From NCBI GenBank assembly GCA_947471745.1, contig CANJKZ010000467.1, forward strand, positions 496,001 to 560,000: DNA of 64,000 bases, read 5' to 3'. The DNA is from Closterium sp. Naga37s-1 (Eukaryota > Streptophyta > Zygnematophyceae > Desmidiales > Closteriaceae). Position 1 is the stretch's first letter. The number at the start of each line of letters is the position of its first letter. Below are positions 10,262-20,810 of the stretch, one piece after another. The translations under genes and the position numbers were made by a program. The notes beneath the pieces are model-generated. The model saw nothing but the letters and a program-made list of their open reading frames with translations, was not told the origin of the DNA and made no database searches.

Positions 10262-11035
10262 AGACCGTCCAGGGCCGCGGGACCGTCGCTCTGCAAGGAG
10301 AGGCCGGCAAGCAGGTGCTCATCCCCGACGTGCTCTACGTTCCGGGCGTGCATGCCAACCTCTATCGGCCGGTCAGCTGAAGGAGAGTGGCGTGAAGCTG
10401 CAGGACGATGGTGACGGGATGCTGCTCATCTCGGCGGCGGGGGACGTCCTAGGTCGGGCATCATACACCGGCCAGGTCCTCTGCACCGACCTTCGTCCGT
10501 GCACGGCGACGTCGACGTCGACCACGATGGAGACGGTGGCCCTGTGGACCATCGCCACGGCGACGAAGTCGACGCCGACCAGGTGGCACGTGAGGCTTGC
10601 TCACGTCGGCGTCGACACCATTACGAGCTCGGCGAAGCACGAAGTCGCCACCGGTCTAGACGTCAAGCCGTCGGCCTGCACCGACTCTTCGTGTGTCTCG
10701 TGCGTCAGCGGGAAGCGGTGCGGAACACCTTCTCCGACAAGGGCTCCGACGCTGATGACGCCCTGGCTCTCGTGCACATCGACCTGTGCGGACCGTTTCG
10801 GGTGACTGCCAAGGATAACAGCCTGTACTTCTTGCTGCTGAAGGACCGGAAGACCCGCTACGTGTGGGTGAGGCCGGTTGCCAAGAAGTCCGACGTGCTG
10901 CGGGAGTTCGAGAAGTGGCTGGTGGTGGTTGAGCGGCAGACGAAGAAGTCGGTGTTGATGCTGCGCTCTGACCGGGGAGGGGAGTTCCTCGGGAGGCAGT
11001 TCACCGACTTCGTGGACGGCAAGGGAATCATCCAC
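10262..11035 (+). pseudogene. CopB protease C-terminus and integrase, first part
   Basis: This continues the CopB polyprotein after the nested element. The protease tail reads VLIPDVLYVPGVHANL, then a one-base loss near 10360 shifts the frame. The HHCC region of integrase follows (WHVRLAHVGVDT, then CVSCVSGKR), and a second frameshift occurs near 10710. The catalytic core then reads HIDLCGPF and LRSDRGGEF. Codons stop at KGIIH, where the CopA element is inserted between the second catalytic Asp and the catalytic Glu. The remaining integrase resumes at 17402. Confidence 0.85.
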
Positions 11036-11166
11036 TGTCAACATATATTTTATATGTGTTGTTTAGGTTAGTCTAGGTGTTACATTTCTACTTACTTGCA
11101 TGATTAGGGTTTGCTATATCTAGGGTTGTACTTCACATTTTCTATCAATTCATTCTTATCGTAACA
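11036..11166 (+). repeat. 5' LTR of CopA copy 1
   Basis: This 131-bp LTR starts TGTCAACATATATTTTATA and ends ATCGTAACA. It has the canonical TG...CA ends and contains an AGGGTTTGCTATATCTAGGG box. Confidence 0.92.
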
Positions 11167-12531
11167 TGGTATAGAGCTAGGTTTCCCTTAGGCGATTTTT
11201 CCCCTAGGCGATTTTTTCCCTTGGGCGAAATTTCTCTCGATAGTCTATGGGCCCACCACCCGCGCGCCTCGTAGCGACCCATAGCCCGAAGCGCCCTGCC
11301 CCGTAGAGCCCGAGTAGGTCGCGCCCCCCGTCGACATCGCGCGTCACCCGTTTCTGCCCTGCGCCCCACCCGTTTTTTGCCGAGCGTCACTCGGTTTTTA
11401 GCCCCGCGCCCCACTCGTTTTACCCCGCGTGTTGCCCCCCAGTCCTCTAGCGCGCAGCAGACGAACGCACGTAGCTGCGCGCGCAGCCTTAGTCGCACCC
11501 GCAGCTCCGCGCTAGTACGTCGTAGCCGCGCGCACGTGCAGCCCACCTTCGTAACCGGCCCCCAGACCTGAAATCCCCCTCAGAACCGCACAGAACCGCC
11601 GCCTTAACAGCTTCCCCACCTGAAAACCGCCGCCCCAGACCTGACAACCGCCGCCCCACCTGGAAACCTGCTGCCCCACCCGTTCCAGGCACCTCACCCG
11701 GGATCAGCCGCCCCACCCAGTCCTCTCCACCGCATAGAACCGCACAGTACTGCACATAACCGCACATAACTGCACAGAACCGCCGCCTCACCCGTAGCCC
11801 GCTGCCTTAACAGCTTCCCCACCTGAAACCTGCCTCCCCATGATCTGCTACACCCGCCGTCAGTAGCCCCAGCCGATTACACTGCCGCCAGCTACACCAG
11901 CAGCAGCATAGGCTGCCCCCAGCGCACCAGCAGCAACGTAGGCTGCCCCCAGCAGAACCAGCAGAACCAGCAGAACCAGCAGAACCAGCAGAACCAGCAG
12001 AACCAGCAGAACCAGCAGAACCAGCAGCAGCATAGGCTGCCGCCAGCACACTAGCAGCAGCATAGGCTGCCCCCAGCGCACCAGCAGCAGCGTAGGCTGC
12101 CCCCAGCAGAACCAGAAGCGGCATAGGCTGCCACCAGCGCACCAGCAGCAGCATTGGCTGCCCCCAGCAAAACCAGTAGCAGCAAAGGCTGCCCCCAGCA
12201 GAGCCAGAAGCAGCATAGGCTGCCCCCAGCGAACCAGCAGCAGCATAGGCTGCCGCCAGAGCACCAGCAGCAGCAGCATAGGCTGCCCCCAGCGAACCAG
12301 CAGCAGCATAGGCTGCCCCCAGCGCACCAGCAGCAGCTTAGGCTACCGCCAGCGCACCAGCAGCAGCTTAGGCAACTGCCAGCGCACTAGCAGCAGCATT
12401 GGCTGCCCCCTGGAGAACCAGTAGCAGCCTAGGCTGCCTCTCAGCAGAACCAGAAGCAGCACAGGCTGCCCCCAGCGCACCAGCAGCAGCTTAGGCTGCC
12501 CCCAGCAGAACCAGCAGCAGCATAGGCTCAC
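11167..12531 (+). other. CopA leader with primer site and 30-bp repeats
   Basis: The leader has the primer-binding site at 11167, then GC-rich sequence to about 11880. From about 11885 to 12525 lies an imperfect tandem repeat of about 30 bp built on CAGCAGCAGCATAGGCTGCC, with a run of AGAACCAGC 9-mers at 11955-12025. In intact relatives this position is also a repetitive leader, but there it is followed by a full capsid gene, which is absent here. Open frames on either strand (Gln/Pro-rich or Leu/Cys-rich) are produced by the repeats. Confidence 0.7.
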
Positions 12532-14414
12532 ATGGCATGTACTAGGGTTCTACAGCAGCAGGGCCAGCCGCAGCACTCCCGTCAGTGGGGGCCTGCGGGT
12601 CCAAAGTGTGGCGCCCCCAGCAGTGGCTCAGCTAGCAGTGGGCGAGACGTCGGCCCCTGCGGGTACCGGGCCCTGACAGGCCCTGGTGCTGGCACTACCT
12701 GCTGGAGTCCTGACCACACCGCGTCCAGCTGCTACCGTCGACTCGACGACCTCCACCGTGAGCGTTTTGGTCCTCACGCTATTACACCGCACTGGCCTTC
12801 GCGCCTTCGCCAGCGCACTACTGCACCAGTTGAGTCTCACCTGCCTGGTCTAGGACCCTTTCCGGCTGCACGAGTAGAGACCTGTGTTTCCAGTCTTGGT
12901 GCGTGTGTTGTTTCCAGTCCCGGCGCCTCTGAGGGTCTTTGTGTAGAAGCTGCAGCTACCACTAGTCTAGCACTAGCCTTTGTAGCTGGTTCGGGTGCGA
13001 CCCCACAGACTGCACAGCTTTCCTTCACCCTAGATTCTGGAGCGTCCAGCTGTTTCTTTCGCGACTGTACCGACCTCACACCACTGCGCACTCCAGTCAC
13101 TGTCGCCTTGGCTGACCCCTCTGTGGGACGTGTAGTTGCTAGCAGCACCACCACTCTTCCGTGTCCGGCGGCTCCCTCAGGTTTTCTTACAGGTTACTAC
13201 ACCCCCTCGTTCTCTAGGAACTTGGTGGGTGTCAGTCACCTTCACGACCTAGGCGTAGTCACTACTTTCCCACTGGACGAGCCTGTTGCCTCCTGCACTG
13301 TCGGTGCCACTGGGGCGCCCCTGGCCACATTCCACAGAGAGCCGGGATCTGGTCTGTACTCACTACACACTGGGTCCCACCACACTGAGTCGGGTCAGGT
13401 CAGGTCAGGTCAGGTAGCTGCTGTGTCGTATGACTGTCGGTCCCTCACCCACCCGTCGGTCCTCTGGCACCACCGTCTAGGTCACCCGTCGTTCCCGCGT
13501 CTCAGTAGGATGGCACGTTACCGTCTGGTCTCAGGTCTCCCAGGGTCGCTTGCACCGCTTCCCCGCTCGCCTGCGCCGCTGTGCACTCCTTGCGTCGAGG
13601 GTCGGCAGCGCGCTGCCCCTCACTCCTCCTCGTTCCCCCCCACCACGGCTCCCTTCGAGACCCTGCACTTGGACGTCTGGGGCCCCTCTCCGGTCCTTGG
13701 CCCACGTCAGGAGCGGACTCGTGCCTGCGTCTTTCTTGGCTTCCCTTTGGACGCCTCCGGCTGGGTGTTCTACGACCCGGTCACCTACCAGTTCTTCGCT
13801 TCGCAGGACGTCACGTTCGACGAGTCTGTCTGTTACTACAGGAGTCGCCCCCACCGAGGTACTCAGGCCTTTTCCCCCCTGCTGTTCCTCACCCTTGAGC
13901 CCCCACCAGTCGCCCCGGTAGCCCCCCCCCCTTCGCGTCCTGCCCCGTCAGGTGTGTCGCACGTCACTCCGCAGTCTTCCCCCCCGCAGCGTCCAGTCCC
14001 TGTCGTGTCTGGGGGTGCGGGAGGTGCAGTTGCGGAGTGTGAGGGTACTGGGGCTGCAGGAGCTGGTGGTGTCGGCTCTGGGGGTGCAGGGGTTGTGGGC
14101 GTGGAGGTCACTCCTGTGGAGGACACGGCAGCCTCGACTCGGCGGCCTCGCCCTGCCTCACCCCCTGGCTTCCCGTCCGTCCCGCAGTTTCCTCCTCCTT
14201 CTTCTCTGCGGTCGGTTGCTGCGGAGCCTGGGGGTGTTCCTGCGGGAGGTACTGGAGGCCCCGGGGGTGTGGGTGGTGGAGGTGCTGGTTCTGGGGGTGC
14301 TGGAGCTGGAGGCACTGGCACTGTGGCGCCTACACCGCGCACTGTACGTTTCCTGACCCGTGAACAGCGTCTCCTGCGGTTGGAGAGGGAGGAGCGTGAG
14401 CGATTTGAGAGGGC

Positions 14415-14451
<37 letters not shown>

Positions 14452-17049
14452 CAGGAGAGAGTAGAGGAGGAGTCACAGCAGCAGCACGAGAGGGTAGCGC
14501 AGGAGTCCCGGTCGCAGCAGCGGGTGCAGCTGCAGCCGCAGCAGGAGAGGGTAGAGGAGGAGTCACGGCCGCACCAGGAGAGGGTAGAGCAGGAGTCCCG
14601 CCCGCAGCAGCAGGTGCAGTTACAGACACAGCAGGAGAGAGTAGAGGAGCAGTCACGGCCGCACCAGGAGAGGGTAGAGCAGGAGTCCCACCCGCAGCAG
14701 CAGGTGCAGTTATAGACGCAGCAGGAGAGAGTAGAGGAGGAGTCACGGCAGCAGCAGGAGAGGGTAGCGCAGGAGTCCCGGTCGCAGCAGCGGGTACAGC
14801 TGCAGCCGCAGCAGGAGAGGGCAGAGGCGGAGCCACAGGAGCAGCAGCAGGGGCCGGTACCGTCGCAGCAGACGCCAGAGGAGGCGGAGCAGCAGCGACT
14901 GCGACTACGCGACCTCCCCGACCCAGCACCTGCACGCTTTGTTCGTGGTCCCCTGTCGTCCCCTCCTGTTCCACCAGTTGAGTCTCTTTCCTCCTCCCAG
15001 TGGACTCGTCGTCCTCCCCTCAGTCGTGCTGTGTCTCCACAGCCCCGTCGGTCCCGTTACCGTGCAGACGGTCCGTTTCACCTTGTTCTCCGCTCTCGTG
15101 TTCCACCTCCTCCTGTCCTTCCACAGCCCCCTGAGTCGTCCCTCACTGTGCTTCACGACCCGTTGTCCGACTACCTCCGTGCCTCCCGTCCTGTCGTCTC
15201 CCGTGTTTTGTCCGCGTTGGTCACTCACCCGACTGCACCTCTGTCGTCTGTCTCAGCACTTGTTACCACTGTCTCTGGCTTTGCCTCTTCCCACCGCCTT
15301 GACTACGCCGCTCACTTGGTGAGTGGCCCTGCACGTTCTCCGTCCTCTGGGGGTGCTCCTGTCTTTCCCCTGGAGGTCGTAGAGGACAGGCAGTTCGAGC
15401 TTGGTTTCCTTGCGGCCGCTGTTCCTCATCTCTGCGCCATGCTGCTTGCCCCTGAGGGGGATCCAGACGCCCTTGACATCCCGATCCCTCGCACTCACGC
15501 CGAGGCGGTCTCGGGACCCTGGGCTTCGTACTGGATAGCAGCTGAGGAGGCAGAGATGGCATCTTATAGGTCCACAGGCACTTACGTCGACGCAGTCCCA
15601 CCACCTGGGACGAATGTCGTCAGTGGCCGATGGCTCTACAAGGTGAAGCGGCCGCCTGGATCACCACCTGTGTTCAAGGCGCGCTATGTTGCGAGAGGCT
15701 TCAGTCAGCGAGAGGGGGTGGACTTCTTCCAGACCTTCGCTCCCACCCCGAAGATGAGTACTCTTCGGGTGTTGCTGCATATTGCAGCCCAGCGCGACTA
15801 CGAGTTGCACTCCTTGGACTTTTCCACCGCGTTCCTTCAGGGGAGCCTGCACGAGCAGATCTGGCTGCGTCGCCCGCCTGGCTTCACTGGCTCTTTCCCA
15901 CCTGGGACCCAGTGGCAGCTGCGTCGACCAGTCTACGGCCTGCGTCAGGCCCCACGTGAGTGGCACGACACACTTCGCTCGACCCTTGTAGCTCTTGACT
16001 TCTTTCCGTCGTCTGCTGACCCGTCACTGTTCGTTCGCCGTGGCTCGACCCCGTTCTTTGTCTTGGTCTACGTCGACGACCTAGTGTTCGCCACTCCCGA
16101 CCGACGCGCGCTGGCCTCCGTGAAGGAGGAACTGCAGAGGAGACACACTTGCACTGACCTTGGTGAGCTGCAGCACTACCTTGGCCTGCAGATCACCAGG
16201 GACAGGGCAGCTCGCACCACTACGCTGACTCAGTCGCATATGGTCGAGCAGATCCTCACGCGGTTTCGCTTCCCGTTCTCCAAGGTACAGCTCACCCCTC
16301 TTGGTGTGGATCATGGGCTCACGGCTCCACCTTCGGACGAGTCATTTGAGTCCAGTGGTCCATATCCTGAGCTGGTGGGTTGTCTCATGTACCTGATGAC
16401 CTGTACTCGCCCAGACCTAGCTTACCCTCTTAGCGTCCTTGCGCGCTTTGTTGCGCCTGGGAGACACCGACCTTCCCACTGGTACGCTGCTAAGAGGGTG
16501 GCGAAGTATGTGGCGAGTACATCAGGCATGGGACTTGTCCTTGGAGGGAAGCAGCCAGTTACACTCACAGGTTACTCGGACTCGTCGTGGGCCGACGACG
16601 CGGAGACGCGTCGGTCTACACAGGGGTACTCCTTTAGCCTCGGGGCAGGTGCTGTTTCGTGGCGGTCGACTCGGGCGTCGTCCGTCGCCGGTTCCAGCTG
16701 TGAGGCAGAGGTGTACGCTGCGGCCATGGCCGCTCAGGAGCTTCGCTGGCTGTCTTTCCTTCTCACCGACCTTGGTGAGCGGCCTCGCTCTCCCCCAGTC
16801 TTGTTCGCCGACAACAGGTCTGCTGTCCTGTTGTGTGAGGAGCCCCGACTGGTTGGGAAGGCGAAGCACATCCAGCTTTGTTACTTCCTTCTGCGTGAGT
16901 TGCAGCAGCGTGGACAGGCACTCGTTCGACGTGTGGTCTCTGAGGCCAACACGGCAGATATCTTCACCAAGGCGTTGCCGCCTTGTGACCACCAGCGTTT
17001 CTGCACCCAGCTTGGCCTTGTGCCTGCCCGTCCTCACTTGCTTGCTTAG
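12532..17049 (+). pseudogene. CopA pol frame lacking capsid and integrase core
   Basis: A single frame of about 1505 codons is interrupted by one TAG (14713-14715; neighbouring repeats have CAG there). In order it has: a nucleocapsid-like motif C43-C57-H62-C67; protease DSGAS at 168; the integrase HHCC region (WHHRLGH near 313); then an abrupt in-frame jump at about residue 394. There DVWGPSPVLGPRQER runs straight into CVFLGFPLDASGW, so about 240 residues with all three catalytic acids (D, D, E) are missing. A polyQ run at about 628-639 and Gln/Glu-rich repeats follow. Last come RT with LVYVDDLVF (Y1180, D1182, D1183) and RNase H (TGYSDSSWADD, SSCEAEVYAA) ending NTADIFTKALPP. The RT/RNase H half looks functional; the rest cannot support integration on its own. 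The start at 12532 is the first ATG of the frame. Confidence 0.88.
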
Positions 17050-17265
17050 AGATGCCTTGTCCTGCATGTCTTGTACTCTTGCATCTCTTTATATTTGCTA
17101 TATACCTGCATGTGGACTGGCCTTGTGGCCCCTTGCTTGCTCTCGGAGTGTGTGGTGACTTTGAGCTCCACCCTGAGATTTGTCTTGTTCTTGTAGACTG
17201 GTCTTGTGACCGTTGCTTGCTCTTCTTGTTTCTACAGGACTTCCGTCACCTAGACTATGGGGGTG
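17050..17265 (+). other. 3' UTR and polypurine tract of CopA copy 1
   Basis: This non-coding stretch runs between the pol stop and the 3' LTR. It ends CTATGGGGGTG immediately before TGTCA, the plus-strand primer. GACTGGTCTTGTGACC is shared with the other CopA 3' UTRs. Confidence 0.8.
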
Positions 17266-17396
17266 TGTCAACATATATTTTATATGTGTTGTTTAGGTTA
17301 GTCTAGGTGTTACATTTCTACTTACTTGCATGATTAGGGTTTGCTATATCTAGGGTTGTACTTCACATTTTCTATCAATTCATTCTTATCGTAACA
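17266..17396 (+). repeat. 3' LTR of CopA copy 1
   Basis: This 131-bp copy appears identical to 11036-11166 and is followed by TSD TCCAC and resumed CopB integrase. Confidence 0.92.
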
Positions 17397-17401
17397 TCCA
17401 C

Positions 17402-19676
17402 GACTTGACCTGCCCCTACACACCGCAGCAGAACGGAATGGCGGAGCGGGAGATGCGGACGGTGGTGGAGTCGGTGCGGACGATGCTGCTGCACATGGGT
17501 GTGCAGCACCACTGGTGGCACCTCGCTTTTCGCCAGGCCGTCTGGGTGAGAAACTGCTTGGAGAGGTCGACTCTGCCGCCGGGGACAACCCCGCACCAGA
17601 TGCTAACCGGCAAGATTCCCGACTTGACGCTGGCCCGCGTGTGGGGCTGCATGGCGCAGTTCCTGATCCCCGAGCAGCAGCGCGGTGGAAAGCTGAAGCG
17701 CCTTCACCTCGGAGTGTCAGAGGAGAGCAAGGGCTGGGAGGCGTCGGCAGAGAAGCCGCCGACAGGGGAGCAGCCAGCAGCGAAGTCGACCAAGGAGCTG
17801 TCGACGACCGGGCAGTCGGCAGGGAAGCCGATGAGAGGGGAGAAGTCGACAGGGACGCCGCCTTTGGTGCAGCAGGACGTCGAGGACAACGAAGCTGGTG
17901 GCGGTGGAAGGAAGCTTGCGGAGCAGTCCACTGACAGCGACGTGGTGGAGGTGCAGGTCGACCAGCTTGGACTACGGCGTTCAGGTCGGATTCGAGGGCC
18001 TCCTGAGCGGCTGACCTACCACGTCAGCCTCCCGCCAGCCGCCTACACCACGGTGTAAGACGACCCCGACGATGACATGCTGTACGAAGACGCTGAAGAT
18101 GACGTCGACTTGCCGGAGCTCGACCCCGACATACACGCCGACCCCAAACACCGCTGGGACATCACAACGATGACGGTGAACAAGGCGTTGGCGAGCTGGA
18201 AGGGCTAGGCGGTGAAGGCTGCCATGGACGAGGAGATCCACAGTCTCATCGGCTTGGGCACATGGGAGCTGGTCCACCGCCCACGCGGGGTGAACATCAT
18301 GAAGAACCGGTGGGTCCTGATGACCAAGTACAACGTCGACGACACGGTCGCCCGGGAGAAGGCAAGGCTGGTCGTGAAAGGCTTCACACAGGTATATGGC
18401 GCCGACTACGACAAGATGTACGCGCCGGTGAGCAGCTACGTCACGCTGAGGATCTTCCTCAGCATCGTCGCCGTCCTCGACCTCAACCTGATGCAGCTCG
18501 GCATGAAGAACGCCTTCCTGCAGAGCAAGCTCGACAGGGTGCTGTACATGTACCAGCCGGACTACTACGACGACGGGACCGGCCGGGTGTGCAAGCTGCT
18601 GAAGAGCCTGTACGGGCTAAAGCAGTCGCCGCTGCTGTGGTACAAGGCGCTCGACGACGTGCTAGTCGGTGCCGACTGGAAGAAGTGCCAGGTCGACCAG
18701 GCGCTCCACTTCAAGGTCGGCGACAATGGGGTGACCTGCTGGGTGCTGGTCTACGTCGACGACCTGCTCGCCGCCAGCAGCAGCACCTCGATGCTGAGGG
18801 AGCTGAAGGAGCTGCTGAGGCCGCCTTCGAGCTGCGTGAGATCTCGCCGGTGGTGAAGTACCTCGGGCTGGAGATCGTGCGTGACAGGCCGGCGAGGAAG
18901 TTGTGGCTGCACCAGCAGAGCTACGCCGACAAGCTGCGCAGGCGTTTCATTGACGAGGAGCAGGGCAGTCGAGTCCCGAAGACGCCGGTCTCCGTTGACG
19001 CCTACGCCGAGCTGACGTTCGACGACGAGGAGGCTCAGGAGCGCGAGGAGGAGGATTACCGGCAGAAGGTCGGCTCGCTGCAGTTCGCGGCGACGACGAC
19101 GAGGCCGGACATCGCCTTCGCCTGCAGCAAGCTGGGAAGCGGCCTCACGGTGAGGAGCGACCAGCACTTGCGCGAGGTCGACCGCTGCCTCGCCTACCTC
19201 GCCGACACCCGTGACACCGCCCTGGAGTTCGGCGGTGGAGTAGAGTCGCTGATGTTGGTCGGCTACGTAGACGCCGACGACGCCGTCGACAAGCAGAGCC
19301 GGACGAGCACGGGCGACTACGTTTTCGTCTTCGAAGGGGCCGCAGTATCCTGGTCGAGCTAGCGCATCAAGTGTGCGACGCTGTCGTCGACCAGTCGGAG
19401 TACGTGGAGGCCACCGAGATCGGCAAGGAGGGACGCCGACTTCGCTTCCTTCTTGCAGAGTTCCGGCTACTGGATGCCAGGACGCCGACTGTCCTTCGGG
19501 TGGACAACAAGTCGGCCATGACTGTCGCCGAGGGCTAGGGGCTGTAGGGCAACCTCAAGCACATGGAGCGACTCAACGCCTGGCTGCAGCACATGGTGAA
19601 ACGCGGGAAGTTCACGCTGAAGTACATCCCGACCACCGAGCAGCCGGCCGACTTCCTGACGAAGATTCTGCACTTT
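17402..19676 (+). pseudogene. CopB integrase end, RT and RNase H, degenerate
   Basis: The frame resumes at HDLTCPYTPQQNGMAERE, which includes the integrase catalytic Glu. It runs through the integrase C-terminus (VWGCMAQF) and an acidic linker to RT. In-frame stops are TAA 18056-18058 and TAG 18206-18208. RT has KARLVVKGFTQ, then LMQLGMKNAFLQ, where copia RTs have Asp in the position of this Gly (codon 18500-18502), so the first metal-binding residue is lost. The YVDD loop is intact (about 18752-18763). A frameshift follows near 18830. RNase H carries VGYVDADDAVDK and then further stops (for example 19360-19362 and near 19537). It stops at DFLTKILHF and joins CopC sequence at about 19677, with no 3' UTR or 3' LTR. 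The damage implies an old copy. Confidence 0.85.
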
Positions 19677-20173
19677 TGATGCTACATGGGCTTCTGAGAA
19701 GGAGGATTCCTCATCTTTGGGAGGATACATCTGCCTGGTTGGGGGAGGACCTGCTAGTTGGAGGTTCAAGAAGCAGACGGAGACGGCACTCTCCTCCGTG
19801 AAATCAGAGTACATGGCGATGTTCCATGGGGTGAAGGAGGTGATTTGGCTGAGGAGGCTGTTAGAGGAGATTGGCCAGGAGCAGAAAGTTGATACACCAC
19901 TCTTTTGTGATAGCAAGGGGGCTCTTTGGATGGCCAGGAACGCTGTGCTTCACGGGCTGAACAAGCACATGCGTATCAAGTGGCACTGGCTGCGCAAGAA
20001 GGTGAAGAGGGGGACGGTGAATCCGATCTATATCAAGACTCACCAGCAGTCTGCAGACTTCCTCACCAAGAGGCTTGCGGATGAACCTCATTGGCGTTGT
20101 ATGCGCATGAGTGGAATGAGCATGAACTAGCATGGAATGATGGGAATGCAGCCGGCAGGCTGAGGGGGGAGTG
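19677..20173 (+). pseudogene. CopC RNase H 3' fragment with polypurine tract
   Basis: In frame from the junction it reads DATWASEKEDSSSLGGYIC, the start of the copia RNase H domain. It continues through ALSSVKSEYMAMFHGVKE, the DSKG motif and the tail DFLTKRLADEPHWRC to a TAG at 20128-20130. This part has no internal stop. The 3' UTR is only about 40 bases and ends in CTGAGGGGGGAGTG, the CopC polypurine tract, right before an LTR start at 20174. It could be the far side of the CopC copy at 2961-5845 if CopB inserted there and flanking sequence was later deleted. It could equally be an unrelated copy; the overlap of the two in RNase H words argues against simple continuity. Confidence 0.8.
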
Positions 20174-20579
20174 TGTTGGGTGCAAATTCACTTTGCACGA
20201 CATCCTGCCGTCTGATTGTACAAGTATGCGTATGCGAAAGCATTTGCGTGTGAATGGTGTTTTCGCGTGTTTGTTTGCTTTTGCAATTTTCGCTTGAAGC
20301 ATTTGCAGGTACTTTCGCAATGTGCGCTTCGGCACAACATTGTACGCGCTATGAATAGTGCAAGCAGAAAGGACCTCGCAATGTTGTGCTTGCACTGTTC
20401 ATAGCGCGTACAATGTTGTGCCAAAGTGCACATTGCGCGAGTACCTGCAAATGCATCAAGCGAAATTTGCGAAAGCAAACAAACACATGAACCCACCATT
20501 CACACGCACATGCATTCGCATACTCATACTCGTACAAACAGGCAGCAGGATGTCGTGCAAAGTGAATTTGTACCCAACA
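20174..20579. repeat. Palindrome of two opposed CopC LTR 5' ends, 406 bp
   Basis: The left arm starts TGTTGGGTGCAAATTCAC (20174), the first about 195 bases of a CopC LTR on the plus strand. The right arm (about 20391-20579) is the same LTR start in reverse, ending GTGAATTTGTACCCAACA. The arms match with scattered differences and a spacer of about 20 bases around 20371-20390. The right arm abuts 37-bp satellite. Such a head-to-head LTR fragment could arise by inverted insertion or break repair. The arms could form a large hairpin. Confidence 0.75.
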
Positions 20580-20810
20580 ATACCAACCACACTGGTAAGT
20601 AAGGGCACTTACTCTTAGTACCAACCACACAAATAAGTAACTCACTTTCCCTTAGTACCAACAACATGGGTAAGTATTATACTAACACTTAGTTCCAACC
20701 ACACGGGTAACTAGCGTACTTAAACGTAGAACCAAACATGCGGGTAAGTAACGTACGTACTCTTAGTACCAACCACACGGGTAAGTAACGCACTTACACT
20801 TAATACCAAC
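20580..20810 (-). repeat. 37-bp satellite, left edge, about 6 units
   Basis: This is a short run of the same 37-bp repeat that fills most of 28-58 kb, here in the orientation with TACCAACCACACGGGTAAGT on the plus strand. Several units are diverged. It is the first appearance of the satellite in the window and is followed by a CopC LTR. Confidence 0.8.

Larger units (their letters stand above)
11036..17396 (+). mobile_element. CopA LTR retrotransposon, internally deleted, 6361 bp
   Basis: The LTRs at 11036-11166 and 17266-17396 (131 bp) appear identical by eye. The TSD is TCCAC (11031-11035 and 17397-17401). The primer site TGGTATAGAGC begins at 11167, one base short of the plant initiator-Met site TGGTATCAGAGC. 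The polypurine tract CTATGGGGGTG ends at 17265. The interior is a repeat-rich leader followed by a pol frame (12532-17049). The capsid part of gag and the integrase catalytic core are missing and one in-frame TAG is present, so it cannot be autonomous. Identical LTRs imply recent insertion. It is inserted in CopB integrase and is the youngest layer of that nest, or close to it. Confidence 0.92.

Noticed and set aside
9277..10322. Long Arg/Pro/Gly frames on both strands over 9277-10322
   Set aside because: Produced by the 46-bp GC-rich repeat, with all frames open. One crosses an LTR and the TSD.
11807..12531. Leu/Cys/Trp-rich antisense frames resembling membrane proteins
   Set aside because: Reverse-strand reading of the CAGCAGCAGCATAGGCTGCC leader repeat. 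The apparent hydrophobic segments are repeat artefacts.
14416..14452. CAG run as an independent microsatellite locus of interest
   Set aside because: It lies in frame in the Gln-rich linker of the CopA pol frame and is explained by it.
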